From Vibrio marinisediminis (lineage in GTDB: Bacteria; Pseudomonadota; Gammaproteobacteria; Enterobacterales; Vibrionaceae), in contig NZ_JACFYF010000001.1 of assembly GCF_014050145.1 (NCBI RefSeq), forward strand, positions 558,001 through 622,000: a stretch of DNA of 64,000 nt. The letters are read 5' to 3'. The position numbers and the translations under genes are program-made. Below are positions 31,651 through 40,016 of the stretch, one piece after another; within the stretch, counting starts at the first letter, position 1, and every line of letters begins with the position of its first letter. The notes under the pieces were generated by a model. It had not been told where the DNA came from. It saw only the letters and a program-made list of their open reading frames with translations, and ran no database searches.

Positions 31651-32541
31651 TTAACAGCGCTGTTGGGCTTGGTTGAGTAATAGCTGATAAAACGCAGTTG
31701 CGGCTGGACCGGTTTTTGCGCCTTTTGGCAGCGTTAAATGTAACGCCACTTGATAACGTTCTGATTGCTCAATATTGACCACTTTGATGTTGGGATTAAT
31801 GCGCTCACTCACCATATGCAATGGTAGGCGGCAATAGCCTACACCTTGCTCAATGGCACGTAGGGCATGGTCAAAATTGTCGACAGTTATCCGTTGTCTT
31901 GATTTTAGCCAACCCACATCACGCTTGCTGCTGGTTGAGTCACCTAAATCGCGCACCACTATCTGGCAAGTGGTCGAAAAGTCCGCCAAGCAGAGTGATG
32001 TTTTGCTTGCGAGTGGATGATGGCTAGCCACCACGGGAACCATCGTCGTGGTACCGAATGCTTCTGCAGGGTAGTTGGTGATAGGCAAGTTTATAATGGC
32101 AATGTCGGCTTGCTCGCTCACCACCATCTCTGTGGTTTTGCTTAATGAGGTTTCGATGACCTGAATCGAGGTCGCGCTGTTGTCTTGCAAAAAGCGCTGC
32201 ATGGGCTGGTAGAGCCAATTTGGATTACATAGGTGGTCAATTGACACCGTAATTTGTGACTCCACGCCGCTACTTAATTGCGTACTGATCATCTCCAGTT
32301 CATGTGCTTGTTCCAGCATTGAATCGGCACGTCGCAACAGCGTTTTTCCGTGTTCGGTTAAAACAGCCCGCCTACCTTGCACAGCAATGAGCTCAATACC
32401 TAACTGTTGTTCCAGCTTCTTTACTGAATAAATCAGTGTCGTGTGGCTTTTGTTCAGCGCCTGAGCTGCCGCTTGTATGCTACCGGCTTGGTCAATGTAA
32501 TGCAGTGTTTGCCATTGCTCTAAAGTGGTTTTGAGTCTCAT
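31651..32541 (-). CDS. LysR-family regulator divergent from the YdhR-like gene
   Basis: A 296-residue LysR protein. The helix-turn-helix is at about residues 8-66 (LHYIDQAGSIQAAAQALNKSHTTLIYSVKKLEQQLGIEL, with key AGS, AAQALN and S-V-K-K-L-E-Q positions). The effector-binding domain follows to residue 290. It diverges from the YdhR-like gene across 138 bases that hold the dyad CGATAA-N5-TTATCG. Regulation of the YdhR-like and small membrane protein genes is likely. The effector is unknown. Confidence 0.87.
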   Translation of the reverse strand: MRLKTTLEQWQTLHYIDQAGSIQAAAQALNKSHTTLIYSVKKLEQQLGIELIAVQGRRAVLTEHGKTLLRRADSMLEQAHELEMISTQLSSGVESQITVSIDHLCNPNWLYQPMQRFLQDNSATSIQVIETSLSKTTEMVVSEQADIAIINLPITNYPAEAFGTTTMVPVVASHHPLASKTSLCLADFSTTCQIVVRDLGDSTSSKRDVGWLKSRQRITVDNFDHALRAIEQGVGYCRLPLHMVSERINPNIKVVNIEQSERYQVALHLTLPKGAKTGPAATAFYQLLLNQAQQRC

Positions 32542-32602
32542 TGGTCAATTTTTTAGACAGTTAATGGCAAAATTATGAACTTTTTTGTCGAAAATATAAA
32601 GG

Positions 32603-32619
32603 CGATAATCATCTTATCG
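32603..32619. promoter_or_regulatory. Dyad between the LysR and YdhR-like genes
   Basis: CGATAA-TCATC-TTATCG is a perfect 6-base inverted repeat with a 5-base centre, about 60 bases from either start codon. A LysR binding site is the natural reading. Confidence 0.4.
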
Positions 32620-32679
32620 ACAACAAGCCAGTTGGCATTCGTTGTTAACGTGTATCAGACAAATTAAGGAATAACGACC

Positions 32680-32985
32680 ATGGCAAAACTATTACAAGTG
32701 GATTTTGATTTTCAAGGACCATTCGGTGAAGAGATGACACAAGCAATGACAGGCTTGGCTGAGTCAATTAATCAAGAGCCGGGCGTCATCTGGAAAATTT
32801 GGACGCTGAGTGAGAAAGACCAACTTGGTGGTGGTATTTATTTGTTCGAAGACGAAGCAACCGCGACGGCGTATTTGGCAATGCATACTGAGCGCTTAAC
32901 TCAAATGGGTATTAGTAATATTCGTGGGGTGATTTTTGATATTAATCAGCCACTAAGCGCAATTAACCAAGCTCCACTACAATAA
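32680..32985 (+). CDS. YdhR-family putative monooxygenase
   Basis: A 101-residue single-domain protein of the dimeric alpha/beta-barrel (ABM-like) fold. It closely resembles E. coli YdhR (101 residues): MAKLLQVDFDFQGPFGEEM, EPGVIWKIWTLSEKDQLGGGIYLFEDEATATAYLAMH and the ending SNIRGVIFDINQPLS cover nearly the full length in the same order. YdhR-like proteins are proposed to oxidise quinone or polycyclic compounds without a cofactor; the true substrate is not established. An AAGGA site precedes the start. It diverges from the LysR gene and is followed by a small membrane protein gene 44 bases later, probably in one transcript. Confidence 0.87.
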   Translation: MAKLLQVDFDFQGPFGEEMTQAMTGLAESINQEPGVIWKIWTLSEKDQLGGGIYLFEDEATATAYLAMHTERLTQMGISNIRGVIFDINQPLSAINQAPLQ

Positions 32986-33029
32986 AGTAGTGCTCTCAAT
33001 TAACAGTGTAAATTATTAGATTTTATATT

Positions 33030-33410
33030 ATGAACAACAAAACATTCTTAACCGTGCATGGTGCTATCTATACGGTGTTTGCATTCGCTTTATTTTTTGT
33101 GCCGAGCCTGATGTGGCCGATGTATGGTGTGGAAATTAACGACCAATATGCTTATTTCCTTTCACAACACACTTCTATTTTTCTTGGCGGTGTGGCGGCT
33201 GTTAGCTTGATGATGCGTGATATCGAATCCGGTCAAGCGATGACGCAGATTATTAAAGCATTGTTAGTGACCAACGTGCTTGGTGTGGTGATCACTACTT
33301 ATGCCGGTGTGACAGGAATTTTTGTTGGTTTTGGTTGGAGTGATCCTGCGTTCTTTTTGCTGTTGAGTGTGATTACGTTTTTACAACTGAAAAAGCAGGC
33401 GCACGGATAA
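33030..33410 (+). CDS. Small four-helix membrane protein, function unknown
   Basis: A 126-residue protein with four predicted membrane helices: about residues 6-27, 47-64, 75-97 and 100-121. A short basic tail (KKQAHG) follows. The spacing and the DIESGQAMTQIIKALLVTNV segment resemble uncharacterised DUF4345-like membrane proteins found beside YdhR-type monooxygenases, but I do not recognise it firmly. It probably shares a transcript with the YdhR-like gene and ends at a strong terminator. No catalytic motif is visible. Confidence 0.7.
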   Translation: MNNKTFLTVHGAIYTVFAFALFFVPSLMWPMYGVEINDQYAYFLSQHTSIFLGGVAAVSLMMRDIESGQAMTQIIKALLVTNVLGVVITTYAGVTGIFVGFGWSDPAFFLLLSVITFLQLKKQAHG

Positions 33411-33442
33411 GCGATTCTCGGTCTACTCACAGTTTTGCACTT

Positions 33443-33469
33443 AAGCCTCAAGGTATTGAGGCTTTTTTG
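33443..33469 (+). terminator. Terminator after the small membrane protein gene
   Basis: AAGCCTCA, loop AGGTAT and TGAGGCTTTTTT lie about 33 bases after the stop codon. They form a clean intrinsic terminator. Confidence 0.9.
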
Positions 33470-33555
33470 TGTCCCAAGGTTATTGAGCACTACACTGATT
33501 TTATATGTTGAATTGTTAATCTGGCTTGATCACTGAAGATAAAGCGGGAGGCAAT

Positions 33556-34125
33556 ATGTGTGGACGGCTTAATATTACCGATGATCCTCTCACTCGACTG
33601 GTGTCGCAGTTGTTGGGTATTCATTTTGTCCCTCATTTGGGTGAAGACTTAAAGCCCAGTGAAACCGTTTCAACCATTGTTTTCCAAAAGGGCGGCTATC
33701 TGCAATGGGATGTGCCATGGGGAATAAAACCCAGCTGGGCGAAAAGGTTGATCATCAATGCTCAAGCTGAGAGTGTGGCGAATAAGACGACGTTTAAGCA
33801 CGGCTTTGCTCATCAAAGAGTGGTTGTGCCTTGTTCTGGTTGGTATGAGTGGCGAAAACAAGCAGGCTCTGGTCGCAAAGAAAAGTTTTTATTCCGCAAT
33901 CCTGATAGCTCGCCTTTGTATATTGCAGGTGTAATTGTCAACAGTAACAACTTAGTAACCTTAACAACAAAACCCAACTCACAATGTGCTCAGTACCACC
34001 ATCGCATGCCATTTTTAGTCCCGGAAATCGGAATTTACCAATGGTTGACAGCGACTGAAGAAGAGGCGCGAAATTACCTGTCAATTTCGCATCAACCCAT
34101 TGTTAGTATTGAGTTTAAGGGCTAA
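33556..34125 (+). CDS. SRAP-domain protein (YedK/HMCES-like abasic-site DNA-protein crosslinker)
   Basis: A 189-residue SRAP-fold protein. Family members bond covalently to abasic sites in single-stranded DNA through Cys2 and so shield them. The ATG at 33556 gives MCGRLNI with the required Cys2; starting at 33526 would bury it, so the upstream start is rejected. Other active-site features are the AQAESVANKTTF region (conserved Asn/Glu), VVVPCSGWYEWRK and the catalytic His in YHHRMPFLV. It is slightly shorter than E. coli YedK (222). A GGAGG ribosome site supports the start. It appears monocistronic. A LexA-like box was not obvious. Confidence 0.87.
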   Translation: MCGRLNITDDPLTRLVSQLLGIHFVPHLGEDLKPSETVSTIVFQKGGYLQWDVPWGIKPSWAKRLIINAQAESVANKTTFKHGFAHQRVVVPCSGWYEWRKQAGSGRKEKFLFRNPDSSPLYIAGVIVNSNNLVTLTTKPNSQCAQYHHRMPFLVPEIGIYQWLTATEEEARNYLSISHQPIVSIEFKG

Positions 34126-34253
34126 TAGTTCTGTTTGTTTTTTCCGTATGTACCTAACGATTCTCAGCTCTAAATCGGCTTGCTGTAAGCGGCGAGAATA
34201 AGCTTGGTTTCTATTCTTCCATCCAGCTTTTTAGGCATTATACCTTAGTCTAA

Positions 34254-34284
34254 ATTGTCGACAATCTACTTGATTGTCGACAAT
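34254..34284. promoter_or_regulatory. Twin operators of the GntR regulator of the prp operon
   Basis: Two identical 12-base palindromes, ATTGTCGACAAT, at 34254-34265 and 34273-34284 are 19 bases apart centre to centre. The second overlaps a TTGTCG -35 that is 17 bases from TTATAT (about 34298). This fits autorepression of the prpR-prpBC-acnD-prpF-prpE operon. Confidence 0.75.
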
Positions 34285-34377
34285 ATCATGGTCTACTTTA
34301 TATTCAGGTTAACAAAATGTTGACGCAATGTTTTAGGCGAAATGTGGCTAAAGCAATACGACAACTGAGTATTGAAT

Positions 34378-35082
34378 ATGAATAGCGAAGTAAACACAGA
34401 ACTTAAAAATCGATTGAGCGACAAAGAAAGCACCAAGTCAGTCACGCTGACGGAAGCTTTAATTGAAGCGATCATTAATGGTGAGTTGGCGTCAGGCTGC
34501 AAAATCTCCGAGCCAGAGCTTGCCAAGCATTATCAAGTTAGTCGTGGTCCGCTTCGTGAAGCAATGATGCGCTTAGAGGGGCTTGGCTTGATTGAGCGTA
34601 TTGCCCATGTTGGGGCTCGTGTGATTACTCTTTCACCGGAAAGACTGGTCGAGTTATACGCGGTTCGAGAAGCGCTTGAGGGGATGGCTGCACGCCTTGC
34701 GGCAAGGCATATCCGCCAAGAAGAGATCCTTGCACTTGAGATGCTGCTTGCCAAGCATTCCAACCATATTGATGAAGTGGAGGGCGCGTCTTACTTCCAT
34801 CAAGAAGGGGACTTTGACTTTCACTATCGCATCATCAAAGCCAGCCGAAACCAAAAACTGATCTCTCTGTTGTGTGACGAGTTATATCACTTGCTACGCA
34901 TGTATCGCTATCAATCTCCTCGTGCTCAATCTCGCCCTAAAGAGGCACTCAATGAACATAAATTTATTCTTCAGGCGATCCGTAATCGCGATGAAGAATT
35001 GGCAGAAATGCTAATGCGACGCCACATCTCTGGCAGTCGAAAACTCATAGAGCAACGAATCTCACTTGCTGAAAATGACTAG
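34378..35082 (+). CDS. prpR: GntR/FadR-family regulator of the methylcitrate operon
   Basis: A 234-residue GntR protein of the FadR subgroup. The winged helix-turn-helix spans about residues 22-88 (GELASGCKISEPELAKHYQVSRGPLREAMMRLEGLGLIER). An all-helical FCD effector domain follows, with its metal/ligand histidines in the HQEGDFDFHYRII, ALNEHKFILQAI and MRRHI segments. In Vibrio and Shewanella-type prp operons such a GntR protein replaces the sigma-54-dependent PrpR of E. coli; the likely effector is a methylcitrate-cycle intermediate. It is first in the operon, 12 bases before prpB, and carries twin palindromes in its promoter. ATG at 34378 is chosen over a TTG two codons earlier. Confidence 0.85.
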   Translation: MNSEVNTELKNRLSDKESTKSVTLTEALIEAIINGELASGCKISEPELAKHYQVSRGPLREAMMRLEGLGLIERIAHVGARVITLSPERLVELYAVREALEGMAARLAARHIRQEEILALEMLLAKHSNHIDEVEGASYFHQEGDFDFHYRIIKASRNQKLISLLCDELYHLLRMYRYQSPRAQSRPKEALNEHKFILQAIRNRDEELAEMLMRRHISGSRKLIEQRISLAEND

Positions 35083-35094
35083 AAGGAAATCGTC

Positions 35095-35991
35095 ATGAGC
35101 TTATCTCCGGGGGCGAAGTTTCGACTCGCTGTAGAAAACAATAATCCTTTACAAATCGTCGGCACGGTTAACCCATATTGCGCCATGATGGCGAAAAATG
35201 TGGGTCACCAAGCGGTGTACCTTTCGGGTGGCGGCATCGCCAATGCTTCGTATGGCTTGCCTGATCTTGGCATTACTACGCTCAACGATGTGCTAGTGGA
35301 CGTAGACCGTATTACCAACGCTTGCGACTTACCTTTATTGGTGGATATCGATACCGGCTTTGGCGGTGCATTCAATATTGCTCGCACCATTAAAGCGATG
35401 GAAAAGGCGGGGGCTGCGGCCGTTCATATTGAAGACCAAGTGGCGCAAAAACGCTGTGGTCACCGTCCGAACAAAGCGATTGTCAGCCAGCAAGAGATGG
35501 CAGATCGAGTGAAAGCGGCGGTGGATGCTCGTAACGATGACAACTTTGTCATTATGGCGCGCACGGATGCGTTAGCAGTCGAAGGCATGGATCAAGCCAT
35601 TGAACGTGCGATTGCCTGCGTAGAAGCGGGTGCTGACATGATCTTCCCTGAAGCGATGATTGAACTTGGACAATACGCTCAGTTCTCCAAGGCATTAGCA
35701 GAAGCAACAGGAAAGCATGTGCCGATTCTTGCCAACATTACTGAGTTTGGTCAAACACCGCTCTATGGTGGTGAAGAATTAGCCAAAGTGAATGTTGATA
35801 TGGTGCTGTACCCATTGAGCGCATTCCGCGCGATGAACAAGGCAGCAGAAATGGTCTACCAACACTTACTCAGTGAAGGCAATCAAGAAGCCTTGATCCC
35901 TTCTATGCAAACCCGCAATGAGTTGTACGCACACCTGAATTATCACGATTACGAAAACAAGCTCGATAAGCTGTTTTCTGAAGGGAAGTAA
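35095..35991 (+). CDS. prpB: PrpB, 2-methylisocitrate lyase
   Basis: A 298-residue isocitrate-lyase superfamily enzyme that splits 2-methylisocitrate to pyruvate and succinate, the last step of the methylcitrate cycle. Signatures are [18 protein letters not shown], the metal-binding Asp cluster in [11 protein letters not shown], and the catalytic KRCGH motif in [13 protein letters not shown]. Then come [14 protein letters not shown] and the substrate-orienting [11 protein letters not shown]. Length and motifs match E. coli PrpB (296). An AAGGAAA site precedes the ATG. It lies between prpR and prpC, with 119 bases before prpC. Confidence 0.95.
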   Translation: MSLSPGAKFRLAVENNNPLQIVGTVNPYCAMMAKNVGHQAVYLSGGGIANASYGLPDLGITTLNDVLVDVDRITNACDLPLLVDIDTGFGGAFNIARTIKAMEKAGAAAVHIEDQVAQKRCGHRPNKAIVSQQEMADRVKAAVDARNDDNFVIMARTDALAVEGMDQAIERAIACVEAGADMIFPEAMIELGQYAQFSKALAEATGKHVPILANITEFGQTPLYGGEELAKVNVDMVLYPLSAFRAMNKAAEMVYQHLLSEGNQEALIPSMQTRNELYAHLNYHDYENKLDKLFSEGK

Positions 35992-36110
35992 TAATCTCAG
36001 GAAGCCCAAGAAATACTTTATCTCATTAATCTTAACTAACGTGAAAAAGTCAGCACTGCAAAAAAGAGTTCCGCAAGAGAGCAAGCAGTCAGACAGAAAA
36101 GGAGTTCAAC

Positions 36111-37238
36111 ATGCCTTCTAAAGAATTAGGTGGCGCAGGTCTACGTGGCCAAAGCGCTGGTAGCACTGCATTATGTACTGTCGGTCAATCGGGGACTGGT
36201 TTAACTTATCGTGGTTACGATATTACCGATCTCGCCAATAATGCTCAGTTTGAAGAAGTCGCGCATCTTTTATTGCGTGGTCATCTTCCTAATCAACAAG
36301 AGCTTGATACCTATAAAACGCACCTACTAAATCTACGTGGGTTACCACAACCGCTTAAGCACGCGTTAGAGCTGATTCCTGCTGACGCACACCCAATGGA
36401 TGTGATGCGAACTGGTTGTTCTTTTCTTGGCAATTTAGAGCAAGAAGATGACTTTTCTCAGCAGTTAACCGCAACAGAGCGCTTGTTGGCACTTTTCCCT
36501 GCGATGATTTGTTATTGGTACCGCTTTAGCCATGATGGCGTGCGAGTGGACACGGAAGATCAGTCACAAGACTCAATTGGTGGTTACTTCCTTAAACTGC
36601 TAACGGATAAAGAACCGAGTGAGTTACACAAACAAGTGATGCACTGTTCATTGATTTTGTATGCAGAGCATGAATTCAATGCGTCTACGTTTACTGCCCG
36701 TGTTTGTGCTTCAACATTGTCTGATCTTCACTCGTGCATCACGGGTGCTATCGGTACCTTGCGTGGTCCTTTGCATGGCGGTGCCAACGAAGCCGCAATG
36801 GAGATGATTGAAAACTGGCAAACGCCGGAAGAAGCCGAAGCCAACATCATGCAAATGCTTGAGAACAAAGACAAGATCATGGGCTTTGGTCACGCCATTT
36901 ATCGTGAGAGCGACCCGCGCAATGCGTTGATCAAACGTTGGTCTGAAGAATTGTCAAAAGCGGTGGGCGACACTCATCTTTACGCAGTGTCAGAGCGCGT
37001 AGAGTCGGTAATGAAGCGTGAGAAAGGTTTGTTCTGCAATGCCGATTTCTTCCATGCTTCGGCTTATCACTTCATGGATATCCCAACTAAATTGTTTACG
37101 CCAATCTTCGTGATGAGCCGACTCACCGGTTGGGCGGCACATGTATTTGAGCAGCGTGAAAATAACCGCATTATTCGCCCAAGTGCCGATTATACCGGTC
37201 CTGAACATCAAGAATGGGTGCCGATTGAGCAGCGATAA
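36111..37238 (+). CDS. prpC: PrpC, 2-methylcitrate synthase
   Basis: A 375-residue short-form citrate synthase that condenses propionyl-CoA with oxaloacetate. Visible family elements are GLTYRGYDITDLANNAQFEEVAHLLLRG, with conserved Y-R-G-Y and E-E-V-A positions, and the catalytic His region GPLHGGANEAAMEMI. They continue with the second His in GFGHAIYRESDPRN, the CNADFFHASAYHFMDIP line and the arginine-containing RLTGWAAHVFEQRENNRIIRPSADY. Location between prpB and acnD favours methylcitrate over citrate synthase. A GGAG site precedes the ATG. A structured 168-base gap follows. Confidence 0.94.
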   Translation: MPSKELGGAGLRGQSAGSTALCTVGQSGTGLTYRGYDITDLANNAQFEEVAHLLLRGHLPNQQELDTYKTHLLNLRGLPQPLKHALELIPADAHPMDVMRTGCSFLGNLEQEDDFSQQLTATERLLALFPAMICYWYRFSHDGVRVDTEDQSQDSIGGYFLKLLTDKEPSELHKQVMHCSLILYAEHEFNASTFTARVCASTLSDLHSCITGAIGTLRGPLHGGANEAAMEMIENWQTPEEAEANIMQMLENKDKIMGFGHAIYRESDPRNALIKRWSEELSKAVGDTHLYAVSERVESVMKREKGLFCNADFFHASAYHFMDIPTKLFTPIFVMSRLTGWAAHVFEQRENNRIIRPSADYTGPEHQEWVPIEQR

Positions 37239-37246
37239 ACGCGGAA

Positions 37247-37366
37247 ACTGCCTCTGACATATTTGTTCAGAGGCAGTGATAGCCGAAACGATGGTTGTCT
37301 TAGCCACAAGTGCCTTAGTGCTAAGAAATTTTCTTCGCAGTAAAAGGTCAGCGCCAATCGTTTCGG
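37247..37366 (+). other. Structured intergenic RNA segment between prpC and acnD
   Basis: There is a perfect 11-base stem (37247-37257 with 37267-37277, ACTGCCTCTGA), then a long-range pair CCGAAACGAT (37283-37292) with ATCGTTTCGG (37357-37366). The pair encloses a smaller CTTAG-TG-CTAAG hairpin. No T-runs follow, so read-through to acnD is expected. A processing or stability function is an inference. Confidence 0.6.
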
Positions 37367-37406
37367 AGTTATTGGGGTAAAACATAACAAATCTGGAAGT
37401 AAGCCC

Positions 37407-40004
37407 ATGAGTATAAATAGCCAATACCGCAAGCCGTTGCCAGGCACGTCACTCGACTATTTCGATGCGCGTGAAGCGGTAGATGCCATTTCAGCAAATG
37501 CCTATAGCACATTACCTTACACGTCGCGTGTTCTTGCTGAGCAACTGGTTCGCCGTTGTGAACCACAGATGTTACAAGCGAGTCTAAAACAGCTGATTGA
37601 TCGTAAGCGCGATCTCGATTTTCCTTGGTATCCAGCGCGCGTGGTGTGCCATGACATTCTTGGCCAAACCGCGTTGGTTGACTTAGCGGGTCTACGTGAT
37701 GCCATTGCTGATCAAGGCGGCGACCCTGCCAAAGTAAACCCTGTGGTAGAGACACAACTGATCGTCGACCACTCACTAGCCGTGGAGCATGGTGGCTTTG
37801 ATGAGCACGCGTTTGAAAAAAACCGAGCAATAGAAGATCGCCGTAATGAAGACCGCTTTCACTTTATTGAATGGTGTAAAACCGCATTTGAAAATGTCAG
37901 CGTGATCCCTGCGGGGAACGGCATTATGCACCAGATCAATTTAGAGAAAATGTCACCCGTGGTCCAAGCCAAACAGGGTATTGCTTACCCTGATACTTGT
38001 GTTGGTACTGACAGCCACACTCCTCATGTGGATGCACTGGGTGTTATCGCCATTGGCGTGGGCGGGCTTGAAGCGGAAACCGTTATGCTTGGTCGTCCTT
38101 CCATGATGCGCTTACCCGATATTGTTGGTGTGAAGCTGACAGGTAAACGCCAACCGGGCATTACCGCCACCGACATTGTATTGGCCATTACCGAGTTTTT
38201 ACGTAACGAACGTGTCGTTTCAAGCTACCTAGAGTTCTTTGGCGAAGGGGCTCGTGATCTCACCATTGGTGATAGAGCAACCATCTCAAACATGACGCCA
38301 GAATATGGCGCGACCGCGGGCATGTTTTATATCGATGAGCAAACCATCAACTACTTAAAACTGACAGGTCGCGATGATGAGCAAGTCGCCCTGGTGGAGA
38401 ACTACGCCAAACAAACGGGTTTGTGGGCGGATGATCTTGAAACCGCGCAATATGAACGCGTGCTTGAATTTGATTTATCAAGCGTTACTCGCAACATGGC
38501 GGGACCGTCTAATCCACATCGTCGCTTACCTACTTCTGAGCTGGCGCAGCGCGGCATTGCGAGTGAATGGCAACAAGACGATGGGCAACTGCCTGATGGC
38601 GCTGTGATTATTGCAGCCATTACCTCATGCACGAATACCAGTAACCCACGTAACGTTGTAGCGGCGGGCTTGTTGGCGAAAAAAGCCAATCAATTGGGCT
38701 TGGTGCGTAAGCCATGGGTGAAGTCATCTTTTGCTCCAGGTTCCAAAGTCGCCAAGCTTTATTTAGAAGAAGCGGGTCTGCTTAGTGAGATGGAAAAGCT
38801 GGGATTTGGCATTGTGGCTTACGCTTGTACCACCTGTAATGGCATGAGCGGAGCACTGGACCCAGATATTCAACAAGAGATCATTGATCGCGATCTTTAC
38901 GCAACCGCGGTGCTTTCCGGTAACCGTAACTTTGATGGTCGAATCCATCCTTATGCCAAGCAAGCTTTTCTGGCGTCCCCTCCTTTGGTTGTAGCTTATG
39001 CGTTGGCTGGCACCATTCGCTTTGATATTGAGCGCGATGCGCTAGGCACTAATGCACAAGGTGAACCGATCTATTTAAATGATCTCTGGCCAAGTGATGA
39101 AGAGATTGATGAGGTGGTAGGCAAGTCAGTTAAGCCTGAACAGTTTAAGCAAATCTATATTCAGATGTTTAAGCTTGATGACAGCGAACGAAGCCCAAGT
39201 CCACTTTATGATTGGCGAGAAATGAGCACCTACATTCGCCGTCCGCCGTATTGGCAAAAAGAGGGGGAAGGTGCGCTTGCGGGTGAGCGAACATTATCAG
39301 GCATGCGCCCATTGGCGATATTGGGTGACAACATCACTACCGATCACCTTTCACCGTCGAATGCGATTATGGCAAGTAGCGCAGCAGGTGAATACCTTGC
39401 CAAAATGGGCTTACCAGAAGAAGACTTTAACTCCTACGCCACCCACCGAGGTGATCACTTAACCGCGCAACGCGCCACCTTCGCCAACCCAAAACTGTTC
39501 AATGAAATGGTTAAGGAAAATGGAGAAGTGGTTCAAGGTTCATTAGCGCGTATTGAGCCGGAAGGTAAAGTGACCCGAATGTGGGAAGCGATTGAAACTT
39601 ACATGAACCGTAAGCAGCCATTGATTATTGTGGCGGGGGCTGACTATGGACAAGGTTCGTCGCGAGACTGGGCAGCAAAAGGTGTACGCCTTGCTGGTGT
39701 CGAAGCGATTGCAGCTGAAGGCTTTGAGCGTATCCACCGTACTAACTTAGTTGGCATGGGAGTACTGCCTTTGCAATTTAAGGCAGGCACTAACCGCAAT
39801 ACTTTAGGGCTTGATGGTACAGAACTGTATGACGTGGTTGGTGATATTGCTCCGGGGGCGGATCTTGCTCTAGTGATTACTCGTGCAAACGGTGAAAAGC
39901 TCGATGTTGCCGTGACTTGTCGATTAGACACCGCTGATGAAGTGAGTGTTTATCAAGCGGGTGGTGTTTTGCAACGCTTCGCGCAAGATTTCTTGGCGCA
40001 GTAG
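37407..40004 (+). CDS. acnD: AcnD, Fe/S-dependent 2-methylcitrate dehydratase
   Basis: An 865-residue aconitase-family enzyme that dehydrates 2-methylcitrate to 2-methylaconitate. Three cluster-binding cysteines are visible: DTCVGTDSHTPHVDALG (domain 1), ITSCTNTSNPRN and YACTTCNGMSGALD. The swivelling domain begins near the GDNITTDHLSPSNAI line, and GADYGQGSSRDWAAKGVRLAGVEAI and FERIHRTNLVGMGVLPL follow. AcnD with PrpF replaces PrpD in many gammaproteobacteria. The gene follows the structured prpC-acnD gap, and prpF starts 12 bases after it. The length agrees with AcnD (about 865). Confidence 0.95.
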   Translation: MSINSQYRKPLPGTSLDYFDAREAVDAISANAYSTLPYTSRVLAEQLVRRCEPQMLQASLKQLIDRKRDLDFPWYPARVVCHDILGQTALVDLAGLRDAIADQGGDPAKVNPVVETQLIVDHSLAVEHGGFDEHAFEKNRAIEDRRNEDRFHFIEWCKTAFENVSVIPAGNGIMHQINLEKMSPVVQAKQGIAYPDTCVGTDSHTPHVDALGVIAIGVGGLEAETVMLGRPSMMRLPDIVGVKLTGKRQPGITATDIVLAITEFLRNERVVSSYLEFFGEGARDLTIGDRATISNMTPEYGATAGMFYIDEQTINYLKLTGRDDEQVALVENYAKQTGLWADDLETAQYERVLEFDLSSVTRNMAGPSNPHRRLPTSELAQRGIASEWQQDDGQLPDGAVIIAAITSCTNTSNPRNVVAAGLLAKKANQLGLVRKPWVKSSFAPGSKVAKLYLEEAGLLSEMEKLGFGIVAYACTTCNGMSGALDPDIQQEIIDRDLYATAVLSGNRNFDGRIHPYAKQAFLASPPLVVAYALAGTIRFDIERDALGTNAQGEPIYLNDLWPSDEEIDEVVGKSVKPEQFKQIYIQMFKLDDSERSPSPLYDWREMSTYIRRPPYWQKEGEGALAGERTLSGMRPLAILGDNITTDHLSPSNAIMASSAAGEYLAKMGLPEEDFNSYATHRGDHLTAQRATFANPKLFNEMVKENGEVVQGSLARIEPEGKVTRMWEAIETYMNRKQPLIIVAGADYGQGSSRDWAAKGVRLAGVEAIAAEGFERIHRTNLVGMGVLPLQFKAGTNRNTLGLDGTELYDVVGDIAPGADLALVITRANGEKLDVAVTCRLDTADEVSVYQAGGVLQRFAQDFLAQ

Positions 40005-40016
40005 GGGACAGTGAAT

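Noticed and set aside
37247-37277. Rho-independent terminator between prpC and acnD
   Set aside because: The 11-base stem has no following T-run, and acnD has no clearly separate promoter, so read-through is more likely.
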